Made by a program: the position numbers and the translations under genes. Of a stretch of DNA of 31,862 nt, positions 9,371 through 22,400 are shown in pieces (position 1 is the first letter of the stretch; each line of letters starts with the position of its first letter). The notes under the pieces are model-generated. The model saw only the letters and a list, made by a program, of their open reading frames with translations, did no database searches and had not been told where the DNA came from. The DNA lies in assembly GCA_030849805.1 (NCBI GenBank), contig JASANZ010002002.1:1-31862 (forward strand), read 5' to 3'. Source of the stretch: Sergeia podlipaevii. Its lineage: Eukaryota > Euglenozoa > Kinetoplastea > Trypanosomatida > Trypanosomatidae.

Positions 9371-9664
9371 CTACTGCTTCTTCGCAGACTTGCGCTTGCG
9401 GCCGCGGGTGAGCGGCTTCTTTATGTTCTTCCGCTTCTCCATAGGGCCAGAGGGCTTGATGACGTTCAACTTGGAACGCTGGTCAGAGGGCACACGAGAT
9501 GCCATCGCGGACTCTACCTTGCTAATATAGTTGGCTCTTGCCTTGGCCTCCACGGTGTTGAGGCGCTTGGTGTGGGTCTGCTTCTTCTTGGCCTCACCGA
9601 CATACTTGCGGAGAGCCCCAGCGCTCTTGCCCTTGGATTTGCTTTGAAGCTTTTTCTGTGCCAT
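9371..9664 (-). CDS. Small, highly basic conserved-looking protein, function unknown
   Basis: The protein has 97 residues, of which 31 are Lys or Arg (22 Lys, 9 Arg), with basic clusters at 26-28, 77-83 and 87-96. The C-terminal GRKRKSAKK stretch could serve as a nuclear or nucleolar localisation signal. Composition resembles ribosomal, ribosome-biogenesis or RNA-binding proteins, but I recognise no family. The frame extends 20 codons upstream to an ATG at 9724, but that extension is a Phe-rich translation of the pyrimidine tract. The SL acceptor at 9669 lies after that upstream ATG, so the start is the ATG at 9664. No membrane segment remains once the extension is removed. It sits directly downstream of the dynein gene in the transcription unit, which by itself says little about function. 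Confidence 0.82.
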   Translation of the reverse strand: MAQKKLQSKSKGKSAGALRKYVGEAKKKQTHTKRLNTVEAKARANYISKVESAMASRVPSDQRSKLNVIKPSGPMEKRKNIKKPLTRGRKRKSAKKQ

Positions 9665-9668
9665 TGTT

Positions 9669-9699
9669 CTTGAAGAAAAAAAAAGGAAAAAAAAGAAGT
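9669..9699 (-). promoter_or_regulatory. SL trans-splice acceptor of the small basic protein gene
   Basis: An almost unbroken pyrimidine tract of about 25 bases on the minus strand is followed by CAAG, with the first AG at 9670-9669. Only four bases (AACA) lie between the AG and the ATG at 9664, giving a very short leader after the SL. This is the clearest acceptor in the window. Confidence 0.75.
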
Positions 9700-10428
9700 G
9701 AATGAGAGAGCAATAGAAACGCATTCGAAAGCACAGAGAATCAGCAGGAAAAAAAAGGTCCTTTCATGAAAGAATATATATATAGTACAAAGAAAGAACT
9801 TGTTTTTCCACCCGTAATTGCACAAACCAAAGAAACAAAAGAATACAGTTGATCTAGATATCTTATCTTCTTTTGCTGTACAATATTTTATGTTGGCATG
9901 CATTTTTTTTTTTATTGTAACATAGTTGTCTAATGGCGCACGAGATGAGTGCTGTCTTTCTCCTCTTGCACTTCTAAAGATGAAAAAAAAAGAACGAAGA
10001 GTAAGTGGGACACGCATCTCTCTCTCTCTCTATAAATATTTGTATATACATCGTAAATCACAACAGTGTTCCCTCACACTCCTCCCCTCCCCATTCAGTC
10101 AAAAGAAACTGCAACAACGCAACAAAAAAAAGGAATAGAGAGAGAGCAAAATAATAGGAAGTGGTTTTTTACATAAGACGACATCGGCATGTCGAATAAC
10201 AACTTTATATTTGAAAAAGGGAGGAGGGAAACACTAGCGGTAACAACAACAATAAAAACAAAAACCCCCAAACAGACAAAAGCAATTTCATAGTGTAGTC
10301 ACTCAGGCATGTGACAACATGTCAATATGTAATGATTTGTCTATTTGCTCACACACCAACAACATAGCCCTCCAGCAAACAAACAAAAAGAAAAGAAGAA
10401 AGAGAAGGGGGATAAAAGAACTCTGAAT
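9700..10428. other. Spacer / 3' flank of the dynein gene, no gene seen
   Basis: AT-rich spacer with a T-run near 9903-9912, a (TC)n run at 10017-10031, a GA-rich patch near 10137-10147 and several A-runs. There is no convincing open frame on either strand. Confidence 0.55.
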
Positions 10429-13400
10429 TTAGAAGTTGAGCGACACAACGCATGCCACGCCACGCTCAATCCAGTGAGAGGGACTTACATCGGTAGGGAT
10501 CTCAATAGGCAGCACAAAGTTGGTGGAGTGGCCAGTCGTGCTCAGCGTACCAGCGCGAGTGAGGGTCTTGTACACAGGGCATACGTAGTCTTCTGGATTA
10601 GCAACGCGATTCACCACGGGATCTAGGTGGATGACAGGCATCTCCACGTAGAGCTCCTTTGGTCGAGACTCCGTGAGTGTGCGCGTAGCGGCGTCCCAGC
10701 GTGCTCCCTCAATATAAAGGCCGTAGATAAGCGCTCCGTTCTCGGGTCGCGCGCCGGCCTTCACGTCTACACCTGGCTCCTGCAGTGTGAAGCTAAAAGA
10801 GATCGTGTCAATGGCTTTCTGCACCTGACGGGCGTAGTTCTGCAGGGTACCGGTAAGGAACGCCTGTGGGAAGAAGAAGCCGCCAATCCAAAAGAGTGCG
10901 GGAGCGCCATGGTCGTACCAGTCCTGCACAAACTGTGTACGGCGCACAAGATCATCCACCCAGCTAGAGAGCGGCTTCAGACTCGGGTACGCCAGCGCAG
11001 CCCACGAGGCAGGGACGCTGTTGATGAAAAAGCTTGAGCCTACGGCGTCCAGCTCAGCCGACATCACCACCTCACCACGAATAGCCTTGGAGAACTCCGA
11101 GAGGGTTGTCTGGATGGATTTCAGCAACTTGTTGTACCGCCCTGCCTCCTGCACGAGCACCGTGTTCATGGACTCCTCGTAGCACGTGGGGTACTTGGCG
11201 GAGAACTCAGCGAGATTAAAAGGCTGCGGTAGCTTCGACTCGATCCCCTTTGCTGTACTCATCAATATCTGATCACGGCTGCTAGCAGATGCACCAGCTC
11301 CGCCACGTGACACCAACGCGAGCACGGTGGAAAGGATGCTCTGTGTGTTATTCTGCGCGCAGGTGATATCAGCGTTGTCGTGCAACCCAAACACCTCCGG
11401 CAGCGGGTTCAGCGGCCACGCGTTGAGCTCCTCCAAGTAGTAGTTACGGTTGCCAGGTTCAATCGTGCGGTACGTGCCGGAAGGTGAGAAGTGGTAATCC
11501 ATCTTGAGCACATTAGGAGTCATGTAGTGCGTGATCATCGTCATGAGGCAGCGCCGATCCCAGTCATCAGTGACACGGCCGCCGTAGTTGATCTCACCCG
11601 TCAAGAATGTGAGGACGTCGTACGGAATGTCATCGTACATGCTGAGGAACTTGCGGAGCTGCAGCAAGCAAACATTGCGATCGGAATCGTTAAACTCGTA
11701 GGCAATGTTGAAGCCAAGAGATCCAAACTTGCGTCGCTCCTGGATCACACCATGGAAGAGGCACAAGGAGAAGACCATCTTCTTATAGTCATCAGGCTTG
11801 TCCTCGTGCTCGAGGTCCTCGTTGGTGAAGCCGTAGTAGGAACGAGTCACGTTGGCGCGTAGACCCATGGGAGGTTCATTCGTCATTTTCACCGCAATCT
11901 GCAGCACGGCAACGGGGAATGAGTCGGATGGCATTGAAGTAAGCCACAAGCGGAACTCCTTCTTCACCGTCTCAGGCGTGAAGCTCTCCACGATCGCCTC
12001 AAGGGTTGGCATCCACGAAGTCGCCAAGTGGCAGTTCTGCAAGAGGACCCACTGGCCCTTGTCCCTCGCGCCTGAGATGAGCTCCTCAGCCTTCTTGCCC
12101 TGACCTTGCCCAAGGGAGACCTTGTCGAGTTTCTTCGCCATGCGCATCGTCTCGGCAAAGCGCAGCAGATCGTTCATCGGGTCCGAACCAGGAGAGTTGA
12201 TGAAAATAAGCGGGGTCAGGCTATCACTATCCTTGTAGGCATCCATGAGATCAAACTGGGGCACAATAATATAGCGCTCGCCAATGTAGTGCTTCACAAA
12301 CTGCTGAATCGCAGGCGATACCTTGTCCTTGCGGAAACAACGTGTAACTACCAGGCGCTGCATTGGCGTCTCCTTCCCACCGTACTCCCCTGCCAGCGGG
12401 AAGCTGTCGGCATCGTTGCTATCAAAAAGCTGCTTGTAGTGCATAATGAGCTTGGTGACGTGTGTGTCAAAACCCTTGAAGTTAGGCAAGTGGCCCGCTA
12501 CAAATTGCACCTCATTCCAGCTGCTCTCTGTGAGCCACTCAGGCGCCGGGTTCGGGGCGGTGCCACCGCTTCCCGTCGGTCCAGTGAGCAGATAGCGGTA
12601 CTCCGCCTCGTCAATATCACCGCGGTGCTCGATAATGCTGGCGCATAAATAAAAGGAGAAGGTCAGCTTGTGCTTTTCAAAGAGTGAGCGGCACACGTTG
12701 CTGTAGAAGGAGTACGTGAAGCAGTCCATCAGGTTCGTCACACGCTGCTCTACTTCCTCTGCCTTCTCCGAGTTATCAATCGAATTGAGGAAGAGATTGA
12801 AAAACCACTGCAGAGAGAATTGGTACATCGGGTCCACGATGGAAAGCTGGGCAACACAGAAGAAGAGCAGCGACCCACGCACAGCGTGAGGGCGGTACTT
12901 GTTTCTCGTTTCATCGATAATCCTCTCTGTCTCCTTTGCCTTGAGTAGATCATCATTGATCTCAGTCGACTTGGTCTTACTCTTCTCCAAGGTAAGAATG
13001 AGCTCCTCCTGCTCCAGAATATCACCCTCTGCCTCCTCCAGCATGCGCAGAATGTTGTGCTGCAGTTCCTTGAGCTCGCGGTTTTTGTCGGCGCTATCGC
13101 GGGTCAGCTTTTGCTTCTCTTGCTCCAGGTCGTTACGCTCGCGCTCTACCGTCTTACCGAGCAGCTGATCCTCTAAGCCAGTAGGCGTAATAAAGAAATT
13201 GAGCAACGAGACAGTCACAATGGTCTCGGGTGTGTACGATGGATTGGGCAGCTTGGTGGTCATGTACAGCTTGAAGCTAGAGTCGTACGGGATCGCGCTA
13301 TCACCAATACGAACGTGAGGCGTGCTACCAATCATGAAGATGTTCTTGAGCAGCACAGGCTCCAGCGCAGCCTCAAGCGAGTCGCCCACATTCTCCAGCA

Positions 13401-16400
13401 AGCAGGGCAAACCAAGGCGAATTGAGTTCTCGATCACCTTCATAAACCTGTCATTCGACGCCTTGCACACCTGCAAGTTGTCCTCTCGATGGATGTTGCG
13501 AATCCACGCGTTGGCTTGCCCCTGTGGATCGATGAGTAAAGGCCAGTTGCGCGAGCTCGTCATAATAATGGCGTTCTCAGTGGACAAGGAGTCCGTCGGC
13601 AGGCCGCACAGCTGCCACTCCTGAATGAGAACCGGGTCACCAGAGGTAGACACCAGATCGGCGTGCTCGCTCGTTGCGATTCCAACCTCCGCCAGCTTCT
13701 TCGTCCAGGCATCAAGCAATTGCTTGCGGTACACACCGGTAAGAGGACCGCAATAGGCCGTGGTAGCGGCCGCAACGAGCATGTCACCCACCACACACTC
13801 CTCCTCCGCCTTGTACTGAGCCACCAAGTCCACCCATCGGGTCTTCTCTCCGCCAAGACCGTCAATAAGACGCGCGGCACGCTGCAGCTTCAGGCTCGTC
13901 TGCTCCATCTCATTCTCGAGAGCGGTCTGAGTGTCAAGGGCGTCGCTGTACTTCTTTTCAAGAGCAGCCACAGCGGCAATGACGTGATCCAAGATGGCGC
14001 GGGTGTCACGAAGAGCCTCGGTAACCTTGGCCAGCTCAGCCTCCGCAGAGGCCAGCTTCTCGCGCAGTGGCTGGATTTCGCGATTCACAAAGAACCACTG
14101 GTACATGGCACGCACCCACAAGCACATAGCCATACAGGGCACAGAGACGGACTTCACCTTCTCCGGCAGGAACTCCTCATTCTCATAGTAGACCTTCACC
14201 TTTTCAATCAAAGGAACATCCATCGCATCACGGTTGAAGCCACCCCTTTCGTGGCTCTGCACGAGCATATCAAGCAAACGGTTGGCATCCTTCATGTAGG
14301 ACTTGGCGCACAGCCACCAGTCAGGTGTCTTCTTGCCGCCAGCAGGTCCCGTGTAGAATTCCTTGGGGCAGTTGCCAAACGTAAGCAGCAGCGCCACTGC
14401 CTCCATCACGTACTGAACACCTTTGGGTGGGTTCTGGTACTTGTTCAGTTCCGAAATCTCAGACGCCTTAATCTTGGAAAGCACCTTCACGGCTTCCGCT
14501 AACGCGGGCTCTGCCTCGGCAAGTCGGTCCGCACACTCGCGACGCATCTTGGCACACTCCTCAGCCTTTAGTGTTGCCGCATTCTCTTCCTTTCGCGCCT
14601 CTGCCTCCTTCACAGAGGCCTCTGCCTTGTCCACCGCAAGACGTTCCATAATGGCCTTGATCTCCACCTTCTTGGCCTCGAGAACAGGCTGCTGCTGGCG
14701 CAGTTGGGCTTCCAGCTCAGCCACACGCTCCTCCGTGTCGCGCAGCTTCTCAAGACCATTCTCAAGCCTGCTGCGCTGTGAGAGTAGAAACTTGCGCTTC
14801 TTCGTCACCATTGCGGTAAAGTTGGTGAGCAGCGAAAGGTAAGAAGTGGGCGTCACGTACGACCTGCGCCGTGTCTCAACAAAGAACTGCTCTGTCACCT
14901 CAGACGCAGAAAGATGGAACGACTTGAAGCAGTCAGAAAGCGTCTCGCTGGTTGCGGCGCCTTCCACAGCGGACTTGCCACCAGTCTTCTTGCGCTCAGC
15001 ATCCGCTGCGTCAGCAGCAATCCCAAGCTGAGCATTGGCGACAGAAAGAAGCGCTTCGGCAGGCCACTCTGCAAACCAGTCAATGGTGCAGCACGAAATG
15101 AGGGAAGGGAACATGCGCATGCGTGTGCGGAACACCTCACCAATGGGCGAGAAGGCCAACACAATGTGAAGGTTCGCGCGCACCTCCTTGATGAAACGCG
15201 CGTACACAGACACCTTGGTGGTAGGCAAGTTCTCGCTGAGGCACACACCACGGAACTTATCATTGATAAGCTCAATGTCTTGGTCCTCGAAAAGGTTGGG
15301 AATATCTCCGGCAATAAGAAGTCCAGCAACGTCCTCGAGGAATGTGGGCTGCACAAGCTGAGTGTCAGAGAAGAGGAAAGTGCGCTTCTTGTCGTCCTTG
15401 CCGCAGTCCAATAGCAGCTTCGCAATGCTCTCGTGCCACTCACGCACGCCAAAGTTCTTTGTGATCTCCACCGTGAACACTTCCATGTCAGGAATGAGGT
15501 GGCACGCCAGGCGCGTCAGCGACTTACGGCCAGAGCCGCCAATACCGAGCAGCAGGCAGTTACCATTGGGCAGCCGCAGCACGCGAGAGATACGGCAGAC
15601 GTGCTCGATGGCGTCAAGGAACAGCACGAGGTCCATCTTTGTCTCATTCTCGTCGTTGTAGGTTTCAAGCAGCTCATTGAAGCGCGTGGTGAGCATCTCC
15701 AGGTCCTTCACTTGCTCATACAAGCCGCTCGAGTTGACAAAGTCACCAAAGATGAGACGATCTGCTTCCACAAGCTGCTCAAAGTTCTGCTTCATGTCAA
15801 GCTCTGCAAGCTCCTCATTGAGGAAAGAAACAAAAGTGCCCTTGTCGGTATCGTCGATTAGACGGTCGTAGAAGACGCGCTGCGCCTCGTGCATCCACAG
15901 CTTCACCAATGCCGCCTCGTTGTGGACCGCCTTTGAGTCGCTGTTATAAATCATCGGAAACACACGCATCACATCACGCATGTTGAAGGAGTAGTGAACG
16001 TGAGCCGGAGTGGGCAGAAAAGTCTTGCAGCACTTCTTGAAAAGACGGAGCGTAGACTCCACAAGAGAACCACTCAGCTTCCTCAGGTTGTCTGATATGC
16101 CGCGCTGGGTAAAGCCGCCTGATACGATCGTGTTCAGAATATCACGCTTGGATTGCGAAGACATCTCTGGAAATGAAACGTAGTTGAAGAAGCGCATAAA
16201 GCGGTTCGATACGCGCGAGCGACCACCACCAGGCGGACCCATTGCAAGTGCCATGGAAGTGTCAATGATGGAGCTCCACTTGATGCCGCCAGTGTGCGAG
16301 TAGAAGCCGCCCTGGCCCAACAGCTGTCTGAGCAGCTCCAGCGGGGGCTGTGCGCCGTACTTCTCCTTCTGTGGAAGATTAGCATCATCAATAAAGACGA

Positions 16401-19400
16401 TAAAGTGCTTCCCGGCTGGAGCGCCATACACGTGCGAGCGACGCTTGTCAAACTTAGCCATCAGTCCATCTTGCAGAACGGATGCCTTTGTTTGTGCAGA
16501 GAAGGTGAAGTTGAGGCCAAGGAAGGTGTTGGGCATCGCGCCGCCAAGCACCAGCTTCGACACGGAGACAGACTTGCCCGTACCGGTCGGGCCCACAGAC
16601 ACAACGTTGAACTTCTGCATCATGAGGTGTTTGAGAACATAATTCTGGCGAGTGTTGTCCACTGTGGGAACAATGATGTCTTCAAACTTCATGCCGCGCG
16701 ACACCTCGAAGGAGGGCCGCAGCTCACGCCAGTGCACCCACTGCGCCACCTCATCCTCATCCTGAGGAAGGGCATAGAACTGATAGCAGTAGTCGTACAA
16801 CGTCTCAGCCTCACCCCCCGCTTCCTCCGCGGACTTGAGAGGTGGCAGGCACTCCTCGTGCCCGCTCGCCCGTATCATCTCCACAAGCTTGACACTGAAG
16901 CGCTGGCGGCCATCCTCGTCGCAGCTCGCGCCGACTGACCACAGCAGGGAGAAGAAGAAGAGCTGGCGAATCGCACCGTCGAGAGCCTCGAGCCGCTCAG
17001 GAGTCAACGGAGGCTGATTTGGCGGCACCTTAGGGGCCTCAAAGGCCTTCACGTAGCCCTGCATCATGCGAAAGAAGGAATATATCAGGCCACTATTGGT
17101 CGACGGCACGTATTCCTTTAGCTCAGCACGAACAAAGAGAACGAGCTCGTGCAAATAGGTGTCGGCGAGGGCCTTGAGGGTGTCAGCCTGCGACTCCATG
17201 TATCGTGGCAACGTGGACGCCCAGGTGGCAATGCTGGCGTATGTAGGGACGCAGGTAGTGGGATCCAGATAAATCATACCACAACGCGACACCGTAGCGG
17301 GTGAGGCCACCGCGAGGTCCTCCACTTCGAACATCATCGTCATGTCGCGGTTCATCTGAATAATTTCACCAGACACAAGACACAGCTTCTTATTCTCGTC
17401 CAGCACCGTATTCATGGACTCAATCCACAGCGCATCTACCGGGCCATCGAACATGACCCACTGCTTGCCAATGAGGTTGCCTTCATCGCCGTACTTGGCG
17501 GCTCGGCGGAAGAGAATGCAGAGAATACCATCCTTCCACTCGCCGTTCTCGTCATAGGCGCCATATAGCTGATCCATCGTGACCGCCTTTGGATTGCAAA
17601 TGTGTGTGTACACCTTCATAAACTCACGCGGGCCCACGTCCTGGCCCTTGGCCTGACGCGCCGCGCACTCCGTCAGAGCCGCCTGGAGGGAGGTGTAGGC
17701 GGTGGTCTTGCCGCCACCCGCGGGACCAACCAGCATCAGACCGTGTCGTAGTGTAGTCACATCATAGAGCTGAAGGCACTTCTCGATGAAAACGGGCACA
17801 GGCTGCAGATTCACCTCTGTCACAGCGTTCTTGAGCAGTTCCACCATGAGACCATAGTCTGTCGAGGGCAGCTGGGTGCCAGGGAACAGATCGCTAATAA
17901 TGCCCTCAAAGAGCACAATATCGTCCTTCAGGAATTTGGGCACGTTAGAGTCGCGCAGGGCTCGCAGCAGCAACACGTCCTCGTCGCCAGTTGGGTTCTC
18001 GCGCTTATTAAGACCAGCAGCGGAAATGACAGTGTTGACGGCACGCATACCGAAATCGTAGTGATCCTGTGAAGAGAGCTGCTCAGAGCTAAGCTTAAAC
18101 GTCATCACCATCTTCTGCGCCAACGCACGTGCCTTTTTGTAACCATAAGAAAAGAGACGAATCTCACCAATCATGGCGTAGTCGGGCACCATGCAAGCCA
18201 CCGGACGGAAAAGCACCTTGAGGTTATCGGGCAGCTCCGTACGGCCAGCGTAACCGGGGTTCATCGTAATGAAAATGGCGTGTGTTGGGTCCACGATGAT
18301 ATCACTGTCCTCAAAGACGATGCGGTACTGCTTCGAGCTGCATGCCTGCTGCAGATCCGTCACCTGCTGCGCCACAACAGAGAGCACCTCCACGTCAATA
18401 CGATTGAACTCATCGAAGCAGGCCCATGCACCAGTCCACCCAAGACCCTTGAAGAACTTGGCCATGGACAAGTACGTCATACCCTCCTGGCAGTTGAACA
18501 CGACACACTGCTTTGCCAGCGCCTTCGCCAGATCCTTGGTAGTCTCCGTCTTACCAGTACCAGCGGGGCCCGCAGGCGCGCCACCGAGGCACAGCGCGAG
18601 CGCACCCGTCAGAGTAAGATAAATGCGATCGGTCAGAGGGGTCACAACAAGGCGCCCCGTATTGCCCAAGTACTCACCGCCATACACAAAATGTGCATCG
18701 ACCTGACGAATGTGGCAATAGTTGTCAGACAAGTCAAAGTAGAAACGCAGCTGCTTCATCCACTCGAAGGAGTTCACTGAGGAGACCTTCATGGACTTCA
18801 TGCTGTCCACTGTATCCTTGGCATGCACTTCAATAGTAATGAGGGCACCCATGTTGATACGCTGCATGTTCGTCAAAGGCGACTGCACCACATCAACGAG
18901 CTCAAAAAGCTGCTTGTCGAGAACATCGTAGTACGCCTTCACGTTGCCCTTGCTCGCGAGGGACTCCTCGCATCCCTGCGTCCAGTAAATCTGCGAGACG
19001 GCAATGACGGCCTGTGCAGGCCAGTTGAGCACCCACTTGGCACGCGGCGTCGACATGTAGCTGTGGAAGGACAGCTCTACCTGCTTGTGCACCGCAGCCT
19101 TCATCATACTCTCTACCGCGCCAAGCCACACCTCCACGTTACCCTCAGGGATGACCGGCTCCACTGCCGGCACGTGCTCTCCATCGCCGCTGTAGTAACC
19201 AATGATGTGGTTCGCGTCGTTCCACTCCAGCGTGCTAATGAACTCAAAGAGTTTCGCGATATTGGCGTCAATGCGGCGCACCTCTTTAGCCTGCGAGAGA
19301 ATCTCCAGCAGCTCCTCATCGGAGAGAAAGTAGAAGCGAGGAAAGGTCTGGCGCTTGTCGGCGAGGTAGTCGTTGAGGCCTCGCTGTACCTCCTCGAGCA

Positions 19401-22400
19401 GGCGGTTTGACTCTCTCAAATGATCCAACAGCTTGTTGGTGCCAATACAGAACTCCAGCACCTCAGGCTGCGAGTTGGCGCTGCCCATTGTCCTGCGCCA
19501 CGTCTTGTCCACCTTTTCAAAGAGTTTGGATAGCTTCGGCAGCTGCATGGCAATGTCGTCAGAGTTGAAGATGGGTTCAAGGTAGCGCCATGCTCGCTGA
19601 CACTCCATCCACTGCTCAAGCACATCAGAGATAAGATTGAGAGAGCGATCCCAGTCGTTGATAGCTTCGTCAAAGTACGCCTTGAATGGAGAGAATTGCA
19701 GCTGCTGGGTAAGGTTGAGGTGCTCATCAAGCAGTTCAACCACCTCGGAAGTGTCCTTGAGAATGTACGTGCCAGTTTCCTTGTACGCCTCAATGGAAAA
19801 TACCTTGCTGTCCCACTTGGTCCGCATGTCTTTGAGAGCCTTCTCAATCTGCGACTCCTTGGCCGCAACCTCACAAAAGCTGACGATCTGATCACGATGC
19901 GCTAGCAGCGGCTCGCAATCCTCGAGCAGCGTGATCGTCTCACCAGGGACAAGCTTCATGTTGAGCAACTCAGAAAGCCCCTTCCAGTGCCTCTCTTTCA
20001 TACCAGGATGACGCAGAGAGGTGGTAATAGGTACCCATGGCTTGAACAACTCAACCTTCTCACGAATCTCCTCAACAATCTTCAGCGTGGCCGTCTTATC
20101 CTTGAAGGTCTTGGCGAGACTGGTCATCGTCTTGAAGGCGGCCGTCGTGGTATTCTCAATCTCGTCAGGGTCAAGCGTCTCGAACGCATCCGTGTGCCAG
20201 CGACGATAGGACTCCTGCCAGTTGTAAGTTGTCAGCCAGAGATCGCTATACGGCTTAAACTCCTTGTCCAGCTCAAACACGTTTCTGTAGTCGGTGAGCT
20301 TGTCGCCGAAGAGACGTTGGTCGCTATTGATGGCGCGGGCCGTGTCAATGCATTGACGGATCTCAATATTGTGCGTCTTCACCTCCGCCGCCACCTTGTC
20401 CGCCTCAGAGGACTCCGTGTGCTTGGAGAAAGTGGCCACGACACGCTGTAGTTGCTCCACGCGCTTCGAAAACTCCTCCTGCTCGCGCTGCATACGCGTG
20501 TGGAGTTCCTCCTGGGTGACTTCTAAAGTCTTGCGCACCGCCTGCGTGCGCAACGCAAGCTGTCGCGGCCACCCAATAGCCTCCCACTTGTACCGCGACT
20601 CGTCGTCGGTGAGCTCGAACTGGAAGCTTTCGAGCAAGGCGTAGTACTGACGCATTTCCTCAATGTTGCCTGTGAGCTCGGTCACCTGCTCCACCATGCT
20701 TTCAATGAAGCCGTAGAGCTCATAGAGCTTCTCAGGACTCTGCGGCTGCTTTTCCAGTTGCCGCACAATCTTGCCGAACTCCTCACGAATGGTCATGGTT
20801 TGCCGCTTGGCCAACTTACCAATCAGCTGCATCACCAATTTCGCAAGATCGCCTTCCTTCTTGGACATGACATAGCTGAAAGACTGGCAATCCACAACGT
20901 AATTGCCAACCGTGAGAAACGGGGGAATGCGCTCGGCGACCACCTTCTTCGCCTTGAGATGCTTCACAATTTCCTCCTTCATCTCCTCCATGGAGTGCTC
21001 CTCCTCCGCGTAGGACGCAATGAACGCCTCCTTCTTCAGGCGCACCAGCGGCAGCAATTCGTCATAGGTGTCAAGGTACGCCTGCAGAGGCGAGAGAGAG
21101 TACTGCACCGAGGCACGCACGCGCTCGCGCAGTGAGCGAACGTGCTCCTCCTCTTGCTTTACTGAATCCAGGAAGGGTCCATCCCCATCGCGGCGCCAAA
21201 AGTAGTGCGTCATCACGTACCGCTCCACCTGCGGCACCGCCACCGTGCACAGGATAGCAGCATTGAAGAGATCCACAATTGTCTTCTCAAAGTCAGCAAA
21301 TGAAATACAGTAGGCAAAGCGATCATTGCTCTCGACCAAGTTGATAGTAAACAGTGGCTGCTTCTCGACGCAGTCATCCGCGTCACTGCCAGGCCACTTG
21401 TTGTCTACGTTGTTCATATCAATGACGTGCACGGTGAACTCTGAGACCTCCTCGAAGAACTCGGCGAAGGCACGGAGAGAGGTGTACACCAGCTCAAAAA
21501 GCGTGTCCTCCATCATGAACTTGACGGTACTGAAGAACTTCTTCAGCTTGGACATTTCGTAGATATCCTGCTTTCCCTCCTTCACGTTCAACCAACCCTT
21601 GCCTGCAGACTTGAAGCTTTGCGTCACGACATCGCAAATATTCTGCAGCCACTCATTCTTGAGGTAGTTGGTCACAGCAGCCATGTGGTCGCGCTGCCGA
21701 CGCTCGAACTCACTGAGGGGCATCTGACGCTCCTTGGGGAGGTCGAAGAGGCTACCTTCGAGTACCTTGATGCACTCCCGCTTCACCCCGGTGAGGGCTG
21801 TAACCACCTCAGGCTGCGTGAAGTACGTTGAAAACGTAAAGGCGCTCTCGCGCTCCTCAAAGTTGAAGTTCTCACAGTCAATTTCAATGACGGTGTTGGG
21901 ATCACCGCGTTCAGAGCGCTCAATCGCCACGTTGGGGCCGTTCATGAGCTCCTCCAAGTTCATGTGGGTGGTGCGAGCAACCATGCGGAGCACTGCATCA
22001 TCACGCTTCATGCGGTCTTGAAGAAGAATGCGATTGTGACTGCGCTGCCACTCTAGTGTGATCTCAGATACCAAGTTCTCTACCCTAGCACGCACGTCTG
22101 GGAAGACGCTCTCGCTTAGTTGGGGAATGCACGTGCCAAGGTAGCGCAGACGCGCGGCAAGACGATCGTCCAACTGCTCAAGACCCTCTACTGGCATGGC
22201 ATCGCAGCACAGGCGATACAAGATCCATGCCGTCGCCTTCTCACGCTGCTTCTGTGCGTTGGCAAGACGCTGCGCATACACGATGGGATCTTCTGCAATC
22301 AGGCGCACAAAGATACGGGGCAGAGACTGCGTGCGAGAGAGCGGAGTTTTCTTCGTATTCCACACCACCATCACCTCGTTCTTCGCCTCATCCCAGTCAA

